Shown: positions 6,156 to 13,373 of the stretch, piece by piece
Numbering within the stretch: position 1 is the stretch's first letter
Layout of the letters: each line of letters opens with the position of its first letter
NCBI GenBank assembly: GCA_964342585.1
Contig: CAYFHK010000042.1
Coordinates: 1-20,104, forward strand
Length of the DNA stretch: 20,104 nt
From: Parvularcula sp964342585
GTDB lineage: Bacteria > Pseudomonadota > Alphaproteobacteria > Caulobacterales > Parvularculaceae
Direction: 5' to 3'
Notes under the pieces: model-generated
The model's input: only the letters and a program-made list of their open reading frames with translations
What the model was told of the DNA's origin: nothing
Databases searched by the model: none
Position numbers and translations under genes: made by a program

Positions 6156-8405
6156 TTACGCTGACTTCACCGGCGCAGCTTCGTCCGTCGATTGAGCGGC
6201 ATCGACGGCGGTCGCGAGCGCACCGACAAGCTCTTCACGCTTCACCGGCTTGCGAAGGTAGTCATCCATACCCGCTTCGATGCACAAATCACGGTCACGC
6301 TGTTGCGCATAGGCCGTCAGACCGATGATCGGCAAGTGTTCGGCATCGGGGCGGGTCGCTTCCCAAGCGCGGATCGCCTTGGTCGCCTCGTGCCCATCCA
6401 TCACCGGCATTGAAACATCCATGAGCACCGCGTCGAAGGGCTCTTCTTGCGCCTTAATGAGGTCAACGGCTTCGGCGCCGTTCTCCGCCTCGACGATCTC
6501 GTAATTGGTATTTGCCAGCATGCTTTGGACGACAAGCCGGTTCACCGCATTGTCTTCGACCAATAGGATGCGGCCTGCCGCGCCGCTCGATGCAGGCGCA
6601 GTTTGTGCAGTGCCATGACCATTGGCGTCGACATCGTTTTGATGGCTGAGGAGGCGGCCAATCTCCGTTTGCAGTGACGACTTACGGATCGGCTTGTTCT
6701 GCACGGCGGCGCCCATCGTACGGAACGATTGGAACCGTGAGGTGTCATCCACAGAGGTCAGCATCAGGACAGCCATGTCCTTGCCCGCCGGATGCGCACG
6801 TGTTTCGCGCAAAAGCATCTCGCCATCCATTTTGGGCATTTGGAAGTCATAAATCGCGAGATCGAATGTCCGTCGGTCGAGCAGGTCGAGCGCCTCCCGA
6901 CCTGAAGAGGCCGAAAATATCTCTGCGCCCCAGCCGGTGAGAAGCTCTTCAAGGATCAACACATTTATCGGATTGTCATCGACGACCAGTACAGTGATGC
7001 CTTTCAAATCGGTGACCGGCGGACGGGTCTCATGCTGATCGCTCAGCAGCAGTGGCACCTCGAACCAGAAGGTCGAGCCTTTGCCATGCTCTGACTCGAC
7101 GCCGATCCGTCCCCCCATCATCTCGACAAAGTGTTTGGAGATGGCGAGGCCAAGGCCCGTGCCGCCATAAGAGCGGGTGGTCGAGCTGTCGGCCTGCTGG
7201 AACTTCTCGAAAATCGCATCGAGCTTGTCTGTGGGGATACCGATCCCCGTATCAATCACGCTGATGCGAATATTCTTCGCGTCGGTCTCGGCTGCGGGGC
7301 TCTCTGCCAGTGACACATCAATCGTGATGCCGCCCTCATGGGTGAATTTGGCCGCATTGCCGGTGAGGTTGGTCAGCACCTGACGAAGGCGCGCGACATC
7401 GCCCATGAAATCTTCGGGCACGTCGGGCGCGTACCGCACAGAAAGTTCAACGTCCCGTTCAGCGGCCTTGGTGGAGACGAGCGCCGCCACATCTTCCACC
7501 GCTGTGCGCAAATTCATTGGTGAGATGTCGAGCTCGATCCGCCCCGCTTCGATCTTCGAGAAATCGAGGACGTCATTGATAATGGTAAGGAGGGCGTCGC
7601 CGGAATTATGGATGACGTTCACGCACATGCGCTGATGGTCATCGAGCTTCGTATCCGCCAGCACCGCTGTCATGCCCAAAACGCCGTTCATCGGCGTTCT
7701 GATTTCATGGCTCATATTGGCCAGAAATTCGGATTTTGCGACGGAAGAGGCCTCCGCCGCCTGGGCCATCGCCACCGCTTGGTCACGTTCGATCGCCCGT
7801 TCCACCGCCCCGCGGGCGCGGTGCACCCCGAAGGCGAGGGACACCGTCAAGCAGTTGATGAGGAACATCCCGTTCAGGGCGGAGGGCAGATAAAACGTCC
7901 CGTTTTCGATGGACTCGTTAACCGAGCTTGCCCATGGCTGTCCGACGATAGCCCCAACCCCGGTCAAAATCAGCCATGATAGGAGGACACAGGCACCCGC
8001 GAAAATCACCAAGTGCGCGCGAAACCGCCCCAGCCGGGCGGCGGGGACAAGCAGGAGATATACCCAAATGGTACTGCCGGTGAGTAGCCCGAGAGACATG
8101 CCGGCAGTGATATAATAATTGAACGTACAAACGAGGATGACTGCGCATTCGAGGACGATGGACAGGTAAACAAGCGGCGCGATCAGACCAAAGCGCCTCA
8201 ATGTCCAGTAGCGGAAGCCGCCAACCAGCGCAGCGATAAGGCAGATTGCGGCTTGGATATGCGCAAGGCTCGCGCCTTCAGGGGCGCTTAACGACAACGA
8301 CAGAACGGTCATCAGACTAGAGAACAAGATCTGCCCGCCACAGATCAGCTTCTCGCCACTGAGCTCCCACTCTTCCCAATAAGCCTTAGAACTGTTGTCG
8401 GTCAT
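6156..8405 (-). CDS. Membrane hybrid histidine kinase with two receiver domains
   Basis: Sensor kinase of 749 residues. About six hydrophobic helices span residues 25-196, with no recognisable periplasmic ligand-binding domain between them. A short linker leads to the dimerisation domain with MSHEIRTPMNG (phospho-acceptor His233). The ATPase domain has an N-box around NLTGNAAKF (Asn350), a G1 box DTGIGIP (385-391) and a G2 box GGTGLGL (414-420). Receiver 1 has the acidic pair in VVDDN (475-478), Asp520, Thr550 and Lys571. Receiver 2 has Glu617-Asp618, Asp663, Thr697 and Lys719. Both receivers therefore look functional. No HPt domain and no response-regulator gene lie nearby, so phosphate presumably passes to a separate HPt protein. 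The start ATG has AGGA 6 bases upstream, lying within an inverted repeat. The gene is divergent from trmD. The stimulus is unknown. Confidence 0.95.
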   Translation of the reverse strand: MTDNSSKAYWEEWELSGEKLICGGQILFSSLMTVLSLSLSAPEGASLAHIQAAICLIAALVGGFRYWTLRRFGLIAPLVYLSIVLECAVILVCTFNYYITAGMSLGLLTGSTIWVYLLLVPAARLGRFRAHLVIFAGACVLLSWLILTGVGAIVGQPWASSVNESIENGTFYLPSALNGMFLINCLTVSLAFGVHRARGAVERAIERDQAVAMAQAAEASSVAKSEFLANMSHEIRTPMNGVLGMTAVLADTKLDDHQRMCVNVIHNSGDALLTIINDVLDFSKIEAGRIELDISPMNLRTAVEDVAALVSTKAAERDVELSVRYAPDVPEDFMGDVARLRQVLTNLTGNAAKFTHEGGITIDVSLAESPAAETDAKNIRISVIDTGIGIPTDKLDAIFEKFQQADSSTTRSYGGTGLGLAISKHFVEMMGGRIGVESEHGKGSTFWFEVPLLLSDQHETRPPVTDLKGITVLVVDDNPINVLILEELLTGWGAEIFSASSGREALDLLDRRTFDLAIYDFQMPKMDGEMLLRETRAHPAGKDMAVLMLTSVDDTSRFQSFRTMGAAVQNKPIRKSSLQTEIGRLLSHQNDVDANGHGTAQTAPASSGAAGRILLVEDNAVNRLVVQSMLANTNYEIVEAENGAEAVDLIKAQEEPFDAVLMDVSMPVMDGHEATKAIRAWEATRPDAEHLPIIGLTAYAQQRDRDLCIEAGMDDYLRKPVKREELVGALATAVDAAQSTDEAAPVKSA

Positions 8406-8430
8406 AACCTGTCCTGCTGAAACAGGGTTA
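8405..8430. repeat. Inverted repeat covering the kinase ribosome binding site
   Basis: TAACCTGT (8405-8412) and ACAGGGTTA (8422-8430) form an imperfect inverted repeat with one bulged base around a 9-base spacer. On the minus strand it contains the AGGA ribosome binding site and touches the start codon of the hybrid kinase. It could be an mRNA hairpin limiting translation or a protein-binding site; it could also be chance. The rest of the 100-base divergent gap (8406-8505) holds an AT-rich block (TTTAATTATT, 8440-8449) that may belong to a promoter, though I cannot assign clean hexamers. Confidence 0.35.
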
Positions 8431-8505
8431 CCGAAACGGATTTAATTATTCCTTGTCTGACGAGAACGTATTCAACCCAACGCGCCAATCGAGAGGCGTC
8501 TTCCT

Positions 8506-9228
8506 ATGTCTTGGCACGCCAGCATCATCACCCTTTACCCTAACGTGTTTCCAGGTGTGCTCGGCGCGGGCGTGATCGGGCGCGCGCTTGAGGACGAGCA
8601 GTGGCAGCTTGACACATTCAACCCGCGCGACTTTGCCACCGACAAGCATCACACGGTGGACGACACCCCCGCCGGCGGGGGGCCCGGCATGGTGATGCGC
8701 GCCGATATACTGGCCAAAACCATCGATGCCGCGGCTGAGGATGATCGGCCCCGGCTCGTGATGTCGCCCCGCGGGCGGCCTTTCACGCAGGCCTTCGCGC
8801 ATGACTTGGCACGCGGTCCAGGCGCCCTTTTCGTTTGCGGCCGGTTCGAGGGCATTGATCAGCGCGTGATTGACGCGCGGCGCCTTGAAGAGGTGTCGAT
8901 CGGCGACTTCGTCTTGGCGGGGGGAGAGATCGCCGCCGCCGCCATCATCGAGGCTTGCGTGCGGCTCATCCCCGGTGTACTGGGCGCCCCTTCTTCACGC
9001 GTGGAAGAGAGTTTCGAGGCGGGCTTGCTTGAGTACCCGCAATTCACGCGGCCGAGGGAATTTGAGGGTCGGTCGATCCCCGATGTGCTTTTATCTGGCG
9101 ATCATGCAAAGATCGCCGAATGGCGCCGAGGAGAGGCCATCGATATTACGCGCGCGCGACGACCCGACCTGCTGAAGCAGGGGGTCCAATCCGGCGGGAA
9201 CAAAAAAGGTGGCGGGTCGTCGTCATGA
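8506..9228 (+). CDS. trmD: tRNA (guanine37-N1)-methyltransferase TrmD
   Basis: Uses S-adenosylmethionine to methylate N1 of G37 next to the anticodon, preventing +1 frameshifting. The 240-residue protein is a SPOUT (trefoil-knot) enzyme: N-terminal WHASIITLYPNVFPG, GGGPGMVMRADIL (58-69), the knot and cofactor region CGRFEGIDQRV (111-121), SIGDFVLAGGE (131-141), then GLLEYPQFTRP (173-183) and LLSGDHAKIAEWR (195-207) in the C-terminal tRNA-binding domain. The tail is an odd low-complexity Gly/Ser/Lys run. The residue before SF at 168-170, which I align with catalytic Asp169 of E. coli TrmD, is Glu here. The ATG is preceded by GAGAGG at 9-base spacing, and the stop overlaps the rplS start (ATGA, 9225-9228). 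In most relatives rpsP-rimM precede trmD; here a divergent kinase gene does. Confidence 0.97.
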   Translation: MSWHASIITLYPNVFPGVLGAGVIGRALEDEQWQLDTFNPRDFATDKHHTVDDTPAGGGPGMVMRADILAKTIDAAAEDDRPRLVMSPRGRPFTQAFAHDLARGPGALFVCGRFEGIDQRVIDARRLEEVSIGDFVLAGGEIAAAAIIEACVRLIPGVLGAPSSRVEESFEAGLLEYPQFTRPREFEGRSIPDVLLSGDHAKIAEWRRGEAIDITRARRPDLLKQGVQSGGNKKGGGSSS

Positions 9229-9632
9229 ACATCATTGAGCAACTCGAGGCCGAACACGCGGCCGAGCTGAAACCTGAGATCCCTGAATTTGCTGCGGGCG
9301 ACACGGTTCGCGTGCAGGTGAAAGTCCGCGAAGGTACGCGCGAGCGTCTTCAGGCCTATGAGGGCGTTTGCATCGCGCGTTCGGGCAAAGGCCTCAACGA
9401 AAGCTTCACCGTACGGAAGATCTCCTTCGGCGAAGGCGTTGAGCGGGTCTTCCCGGTCTACTCGCCGCTGGTGGATTCCATCGAAGTGGTCCGCCGCGGT
9501 AAAGTCCGTCGCGCCAAACTCTACTATCTGCGCGGCCGTCGCGGGAAGTCGGCTCGGATCACCGAGAAGGTGGATCAAAAAGCCCGCGCACAAGCCAAAG
9601 AGCGCAAAGCGAAGAACAAATCTTCCTCTTAA
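9225..9632 (+). CDS. rplS: 50S ribosomal protein L19 (bL19)
   Basis: Ribosomal protein at the interface of the 30S and 50S subunits. The 135-residue protein opens MNIIEQLEAEHAAELK, then FAAGDTVRVQVKVREGTRERLQAYEG, GLNESFTVRKISFGEGVERVFP, SPLVDSIEVVRRGKVRRAKLYYLRGRRGKSARI, all typical of bL19, and ends with a Lys/Arg/Ala-rich tail. The start is the ATG inside the ATGA overlap with trmD; a longer open frame from 9120 only reads the trmD 3' end in another frame. AAGGTGG lies 12 bases upstream, a rather long spacing, so coupling to trmD termination probably drives initiation. Downstream (9633-9716) there is a loose GCTCGCG/CGCGAGC inverted repeat at 9642-9677 but no T-tract, so I do not call a terminator. 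Confidence 0.98.
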   Translation: MNIIEQLEAEHAAELKPEIPEFAAGDTVRVQVKVREGTRERLQAYEGVCIARSGKGLNESFTVRKISFGEGVERVFPVYSPLVDSIEVVRRGKVRRAKLYYLRGRRGKSARITEKVDQKARAQAKERKAKNKSSS

Positions 9633-9716
9633 AAAGCACGCGCTCGCGTATCGTCTCAGTGCAACTGGTGCGCGAGCACATCCATCTTGCATTCACCCAA
9701 TCCGACGCGCAGGCAC

Positions 9717-9735
9717 TGTTCGGTTAACTCGAACA
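9717..9735. promoter_or_regulatory. Palindrome upstream of the VPLPA-CTERM gene
   Basis: TGTTCG (9717-9722) and CGAACA (9730-9735) are perfect 6-base arms around GTTAACT. The element ends 28 bases before the ATG of the exported VPLPA-CTERM protein, in the promoter or leader zone between rplS and that gene. It has the size and symmetry of a dimeric repressor or activator site. I see no clear -35/-10 pair and no sigma-54 GG-N10-GC match in 9633-9763. Confidence 0.4.
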
Positions 9736-9763
9736 CCACGCCCGCGTTGCGTTGGGGGATGAA

Positions 9764-10363
9764 ATGAAAAACAAAATAACGACTCTGGCAGCGTCTGCAT
9801 GCGCTGCTTTCGCGCTCGCTATGGGCAGCCAGGCCAGCGCCCTGATCCTTACCGTCAATGGCGGCTCGGCAACGATCGAATGTACGCCGACCTGCACGGG
9901 CTTCACGGGCGGCGGTGCGCCATCAGTGCCAACGGGCCTTGCGACGTTTTCGAGCTCGGCAGCCGATATCTATGATGTCTCTCCGTCCAGCGAGGCGAGT
10001 GAAGCTTCGGCGATCGCGCTTCTCACCGGCACCAGCCCGGTATCAGCGGTTTCTGTCTCGTTGACCCGCGTTGAGACCAATGACGTGCCGACCGCAAATT
10101 TCAGCACCACCGCTGACGTTGTGGCGTTCAAGCTTGGGCTCGGACATTTCTTTGTGAAAAACGAGACCGGTGGGCTGATAAACTACATCTTCACCCAAGC
10201 CGATGGCCGGACGGGCGCGGGCGCGGGATTGAGCCACTATACCGGCTTTGACCTTGGAGACACCCCGACGGACCCCGTGCCGCTGCCAGCAGCAGCGCTC
10301 CTCTTCTTGGGCGGCGCGGGCTTTTTCGGTGGACTTCGCCACCGCGCCAAGAAAACCGCATAA
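9764..10363 (+). CDS. Secreted VPLPA-CTERM sorting-domain protein
   Basis: Predicted exported surface or matrix protein of 199 residues. Residues 1-26 form a signal peptide (MKNKITTLAASACAAFALAM, cleavage after ASA). The C-terminus is a textbook VPLPA-CTERM sorting domain: VPLPA at 172-176, a hydrophobic helix LLFLGGAGFFGG, then a basic tail (RHRAKK). In known systems this tripartite signal is recognised by an exosortase and the proteins co-occur with exopolysaccharide loci; no exosortase gene lies in this window. The body is Ser/Thr/Ala-rich with one Cys pair (ECTPTC) and has no enzymatic motif, suggesting a structural or adhesive role. I chose the ATG at 9764, with GGGG 5 bases upstream, over a TTG at 9752. 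Another ATG at 9759 opens a two-codon frame, ATGAAATGA, overlapping the true start. Confidence 0.85.
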   Translation: MKNKITTLAASACAAFALAMGSQASALILTVNGGSATIECTPTCTGFTGGGAPSVPTGLATFSSSAADIYDVSPSSEASEASAIALLTGTSPVSAVSVSLTRVETNDVPTANFSTTADVVAFKLGLGHFFVKNETGGLINYIFTQADGRTGAGAGLSHYTGFDLGDTPTDPVPLPAAALLFLGGAGFFGGLRHRAKKTA

Positions 10364-10372
10364 CGGGCGACC

Positions 10373-10390
10373 GCAGGCCAAACGGCCTGC
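10373..10390 (+). repeat. Hairpin just after the VPLPA-CTERM gene
   Basis: Perfect 7-bp stem GCAGGCC (10373-10379) and GGCCTGC (10384-10390) with an AAAC loop, 9 bases past the stop codon. No T-tract follows, so it is more likely an mRNA 3'-end stabiliser or the first part of a two-hairpin terminator region than a terminator on its own. Confidence 0.5.
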
Positions 10391-10409
10391 ATCCCTGACA
10401 ATAAGACCG

Positions 10410-10455
10410 CGCCTCTGGCCTCCCCTGGAAAGTGGAGCTAGAGGCGTTCCTTTTT
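10410..10455 (+). terminator. Candidate terminator between the VPLPA-CTERM gene and tyrA
   Basis: Outer stem CGCCTCT (10410-10416) and AGAGGCG (10440-10446) encloses an inner CTCC/GGAG pairing (10420-10423 and 10434-10437), and the 3' arm is followed by TTCCTTTTT (10447-10455). This fits a rho-independent terminator on the plus strand. It ends only 23 bases before the tyrA start, so it could alternatively act as a leader structure for tyrA. Confidence 0.6.
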
Positions 10456-10478
10456 GTGGCGAAGGGATTTCGCGCGAC

Positions 10479-11363
10479 ATGTCCGACCCGCTTTTCCGGC
10501 AAGTCACTCTGATCGGCGTTGGCTTAATCGGCGCCTCATTGGGCCACGCGATCAAGCGTGGCACGCTGGCCGAACGTGTCGTCGGCTATGCACGCCGACC
10601 CGAAACGCGAGCGAAAGCGCTGGCGCTCGGTGCCATCGATCATGGCGCTGACACGCTCGCCGCGGCAGTAAAAGACGCCGACCTCGTCATCCTCTGTACG
10701 CCTGTGGGCAGCTTCTCCGCGATTGCCAAAGAGATGGCCCCGAACCTTAAACCTGGCGCGATCGTCAGTGATGGTGGCTCGGTCAAATCTGCCGTGGTCG
10801 AGGCGGTGGGGCCGCATCTGCCCAAGGGGGTTCACTTCGTCCCCGCGCACCCTGTGGCGGGGACGGAGAATTCAGGCCCCGAAGCAGGCTTCCCAGAGCT
10901 ATATGACGGCAGGTGGTGCATCCTCACCCCGCCCGAAGGGACGGCGCCCGAAGCGATCGAAAAGGTCAAAACCTTTTGGGAAGGGTGCGGCGCGACGGTC
11001 GAGACAATGACCCCGGCCCATCACGACCTCGTGCTGGCGATCACCAGTCACATCCCGCACCTTATCGCCTACAACATTGTCGGCACCGCCGCGGACTTGG
11101 AAACGGTCACCGAAAGCGAAGTGATCAAATATTCCGCAGGCGGCTTTCGCGACTTCACGCGCATCGCGGCCTCTGACCCGGAGATGTGGCGCGACATCTT
11201 CCTGACGAACAAAGACGCGGTGCTGGAGATGCTGGGACGCTTCTCTGAAGACCTCTCCTCGCTCCAGCGCGCGATCCGCTGGGGCGATGGCGATGCGCTG
11301 TTCGATCTCTTCACGCGCACCCGCGCCATCCGCCGAGCGATCATCGAAGCAGGGCAGGATTAA
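10479..11363 (+). CDS. tyrA: Prephenate (cyclohexadienyl) dehydrogenase
   Basis: NAD(P)-dependent oxidative decarboxylation of prephenate, or arogenate, in tyrosine synthesis. The 294-residue protein starts with a Rossmann motif VTLIGVGLIGASLG (GxGxxG) and continues with LVILCTPVGSF. The family signature HPVAGTENSGPEAG contains the His and the Gly/Ser residues of the active-site loop. The C-terminal half is helical (ITSHIPHLIAYNIVGTA, FRDFTRIAASDPEMWRDIFLTNKDAV) and forms the dimerisation domain. No chorismate mutase or ACT domain is attached, as is usual in Alphaproteobacteria. The start is ATG 10479, with AAGGGA about 10 bases upstream; the frame stays open back to 10248, but that stretch reads the VPLPA gene and the hairpins and lacks family similarity. 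Whether prephenate or arogenate is preferred cannot be told from sequence. Confidence 0.95.
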   Translation: MSDPLFRQVTLIGVGLIGASLGHAIKRGTLAERVVGYARRPETRAKALALGAIDHGADTLAAAVKDADLVILCTPVGSFSAIAKEMAPNLKPGAIVSDGGSVKSAVVEAVGPHLPKGVHFVPAHPVAGTENSGPEAGFPELYDGRWCILTPPEGTAPEAIEKVKTFWEGCGATVETMTPAHHDLVLAITSHIPHLIAYNIVGTAADLETVTESEVIKYSAGGFRDFTRIAASDPEMWRDIFLTNKDAVLEMLGRFSEDLSSLQRAIRWGDGDALFDLFTRTRAIRRAIIEAGQD

Positions 11364-11411
11364 GGCCATTCGCAATCTACGCGGCATAGAAATCAAACGA
11401 TTAAGCAACGG

Positions 11412-13373
11412 TCAGTTTGCGGTACAATTTTCTAGGAAGGCGTCCATCTCGCGCAGAAAAATCTCGCGGTTATTCCCCACTGTGAGGAAATGATTGCCCT
11501 GTGGCAACTCAACATACTTGAACGTCTTGTCTTCTCTCTTGAGAGCCCGGGCCATCGACCGACCCTCTTCTACATCAACAACGGTATCGGCTTCGCCTTG
11601 GACCAACAGCACCGGGATATTTATATCCTTAGCAAGACGATCTGGGGAGTTTTCGCGCATCATTGCTCGGTCTGCCCAAAGGCGGCCAATGTGCCGGGTC
11701 GCATAAGCACCGCCAATATACTTCCGTGCATTTCGGACAATTCTATCGAGGTTCGTCGGAGCCGCAAAACTTATCGCACACTGATAGACATCAGGGGTCT
11801 TTGCTGCACCCATCAACGCTGCGTAACCGCCGTAAGAAGCACCCGCGATCACCAGTTTTTCCCTAGCAGCATAACCTTCCTCGATAAGCCAAGCTGCACC
11901 ATCGCTGATGTCGTCTTGCATTGCCTGCCCCCACTGACGCTCGCCGGCTTTTTGAAACGCCTCACCATATCCCACCGACCCGCGAAAGTTCATTTGAAGG
12001 ACCCCGTAGCCCCGGGAGGCGAAAAATTGTGCCCACCAATCAAAGCCCAAAAAATCTCGAGCGTGAGGTCCCCCATGAGGCAAGACGACGAAGGGGAGGG
12101 CTGCCGCCTCGTCAAGAGACGTCATTCCATGCGGCAGCGTTATATAAGCCGAAATTGGAACTCCGTCGCGGGCTGTATATGTGGTCTGAACAACTGTAGA
12201 CAGATCAATATTGGCGAGCGCAGGACGGTTCTGTGATAATGGGATGAGCTCACCACGCTCGATATCATAAATGAAGTATCGACCCGGATCTTTTGGCGAC
12301 TCCACATAGACAACAGCGTGCGTATAGCCCGCGTTGAATGAGGTCAAAGAGACGGACTGATCCTCGAATACGGCTTTGAGTTCGAGCTGAACTTCTCGGG
12401 CGCGCGTTCCAGGCAACCAGTAGACGCTGGTTTCATCGTCGTAGATTCTGATGCCGATCACTTGACCGTCGGAGTGTTGGACAACCGACTCTATCTCGAC
12501 GATGTCGCTGCCCCAAACTCTTTCAAGCATCTGGTCACTCGCCACATCGTACAAATAAAGCGCACCCAGATCACTCTCGTGCGTAGACAGAACATATGCT
12601 TGCCCCGGCGCTGGCGGGAACCCAGGCACTTCAAAGCGAGGCTGATCCGGAGCGATTCGATGACTGCGATCAATCCATTCTCCCTCAGCGTCTTTCATTA
12701 TCAGAACGGGGGTTTGCCGATCTGTCTCTAGGCCCCAGCCGTAACGAACCTCACCATTTTGATCTGCGCCCCAGCGGAGAATGTTTGGCCGGTCATCTTG
12801 AACACGATAGTGGCGTGCAGATGCGTCGAGGGGGACCCTGTAAACACGCTGGTCGTAGCCTCCGTATTCTATCAAAATGTGGTTCTTGTCATTCGGCAAA
12901 ATACTGACAAAACTGTCTTGGATTTGCTGAGGGATATGCACAGACCGAAAGCGATGCATCTCGGTACCCTGCCGCGGTTGCTCGAAGAGAGGGAAAGTCT
13001 CTTGCGTATCTGGGTTCAGCATCATCAGTCGCGTCTCGACCGTGTCCGTCCCATAGCGTGACGCGGCATATTCCAGACTAAAGACGATCGCGTCATCCCT
13101 TTTCCAGAAGGGTCGCTTGATCCGAACACGATCCGTATCCGCAGCCGAAAATAGAAGATTTGTGCCAGCAGTAAGGTCCAGCACAACCGTTGAGTATGCG
13201 GTGGCGTCCCCCTCACGATACTGGGCCAGAATTCTGTCGCCCCCGGGCGAAACAAAGACGTTTCGCCACACGGGCAGTTCCGCATATGCTTCGAGAGGAG
13301 GCGTCTGAGCTGTGACCGGCGGACCAAAAAATACATGCGCCGCGATCAACAGCGCCCAAACTTGCCTCATCAT
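11412..13373 (-). CDS. Secreted S9 family prolyl-oligopeptidase-like serine peptidase
   Basis: Predicted exported peptidase of 653 residues that cleaves short peptides, possibly dipeptidyl- or acylaminoacyl-peptidase-like. Residues 1-22 are a signal peptide (cleavage after VTA). Residues 30-390 show repeated strand patterns of a beta-propeller, e.g. VFVSPGGDRILAQY, LYLYDVASDQ and YFIYDIERGELIPL. The alpha/beta-hydrolase domain follows, with HGGP (433-436, oxyanion region), nucleophile GASYGG (Ser513), acid GEAD (Asp596) and GNH (His628). GGGGA lies 3 bases before the ATG at 13373 and 6 before an adjacent second ATG at 13370; either may be used. The DNA is visibly AT-richer than its neighbours: sampled lines inside range from 43 to 62% GC against 60-63% outside. 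It is flanked by opposite-strand genes, so it is a stand-alone unit. I could not identify a clear promoter in 13374-13596. Confidence 0.92.
   Translation of the reverse strand: MMRQVWALLIAAHVFFGPPVTAQTPPLEAYAELPVWRNVFVSPGGDRILAQYREGDATAYSTVVLDLTAGTNLLFSAADTDRVRIKRPFWKRDDAIVFSLEYAASRYGTDTVETRLMMLNPDTQETFPLFEQPRQGTEMHRFRSVHIPQQIQDSFVSILPNDKNHILIEYGGYDQRVYRVPLDASARHYRVQDDRPNILRWGADQNGEVRYGWGLETDRQTPVLIMKDAEGEWIDRSHRIAPDQPRFEVPGFPPAPGQAYVLSTHESDLGALYLYDVASDQMLERVWGSDIVEIESVVQHSDGQVIGIRIYDDETSVYWLPGTRAREVQLELKAVFEDQSVSLTSFNAGYTHAVVYVESPKDPGRYFIYDIERGELIPLSQNRPALANIDLSTVVQTTYTARDGVPISAYITLPHGMTSLDEAAALPFVVLPHGGPHARDFLGFDWWAQFFASRGYGVLQMNFRGSVGYGEAFQKAGERQWGQAMQDDISDGAAWLIEEGYAAREKLVIAGASYGGYAALMGAAKTPDVYQCAISFAAPTNLDRIVRNARKYIGGAYATRHIGRLWADRAMMRENSPDRLAKDINIPVLLVQGEADTVVDVEEGRSMARALKREDKTFKYVELPQGNHFLTVGNNREIFLREMDAFLENCTAN

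Noticed and set aside
9642..9677. GCTCGCG/CGCGAGC inverted repeat after rplS
   Set aside because: A 7-bp stem with a 22-base loop and no following T-tract; not convincing as a terminator.
9102..9692. 196-codon minus-strand open frame opposite rplS
   Set aside because: It lies antisense to a ribosomal protein gene and shows no domain features.
10248..10478. 77-codon N-terminal extension of tyrA
   Set aside because: It reads the 3' end of the VPLPA-CTERM gene in another frame and crosses two hairpins. The Rossmann motif starts right after the ATG at 10479, which has a ribosome binding site.
11490..12236. 248-codon plus-strand open frame opposite the S9 catalytic domain
   Set aside because: The minus strand carries Ser513, Asp596 and His628 in the right order; the plus frame has no coherent pattern.
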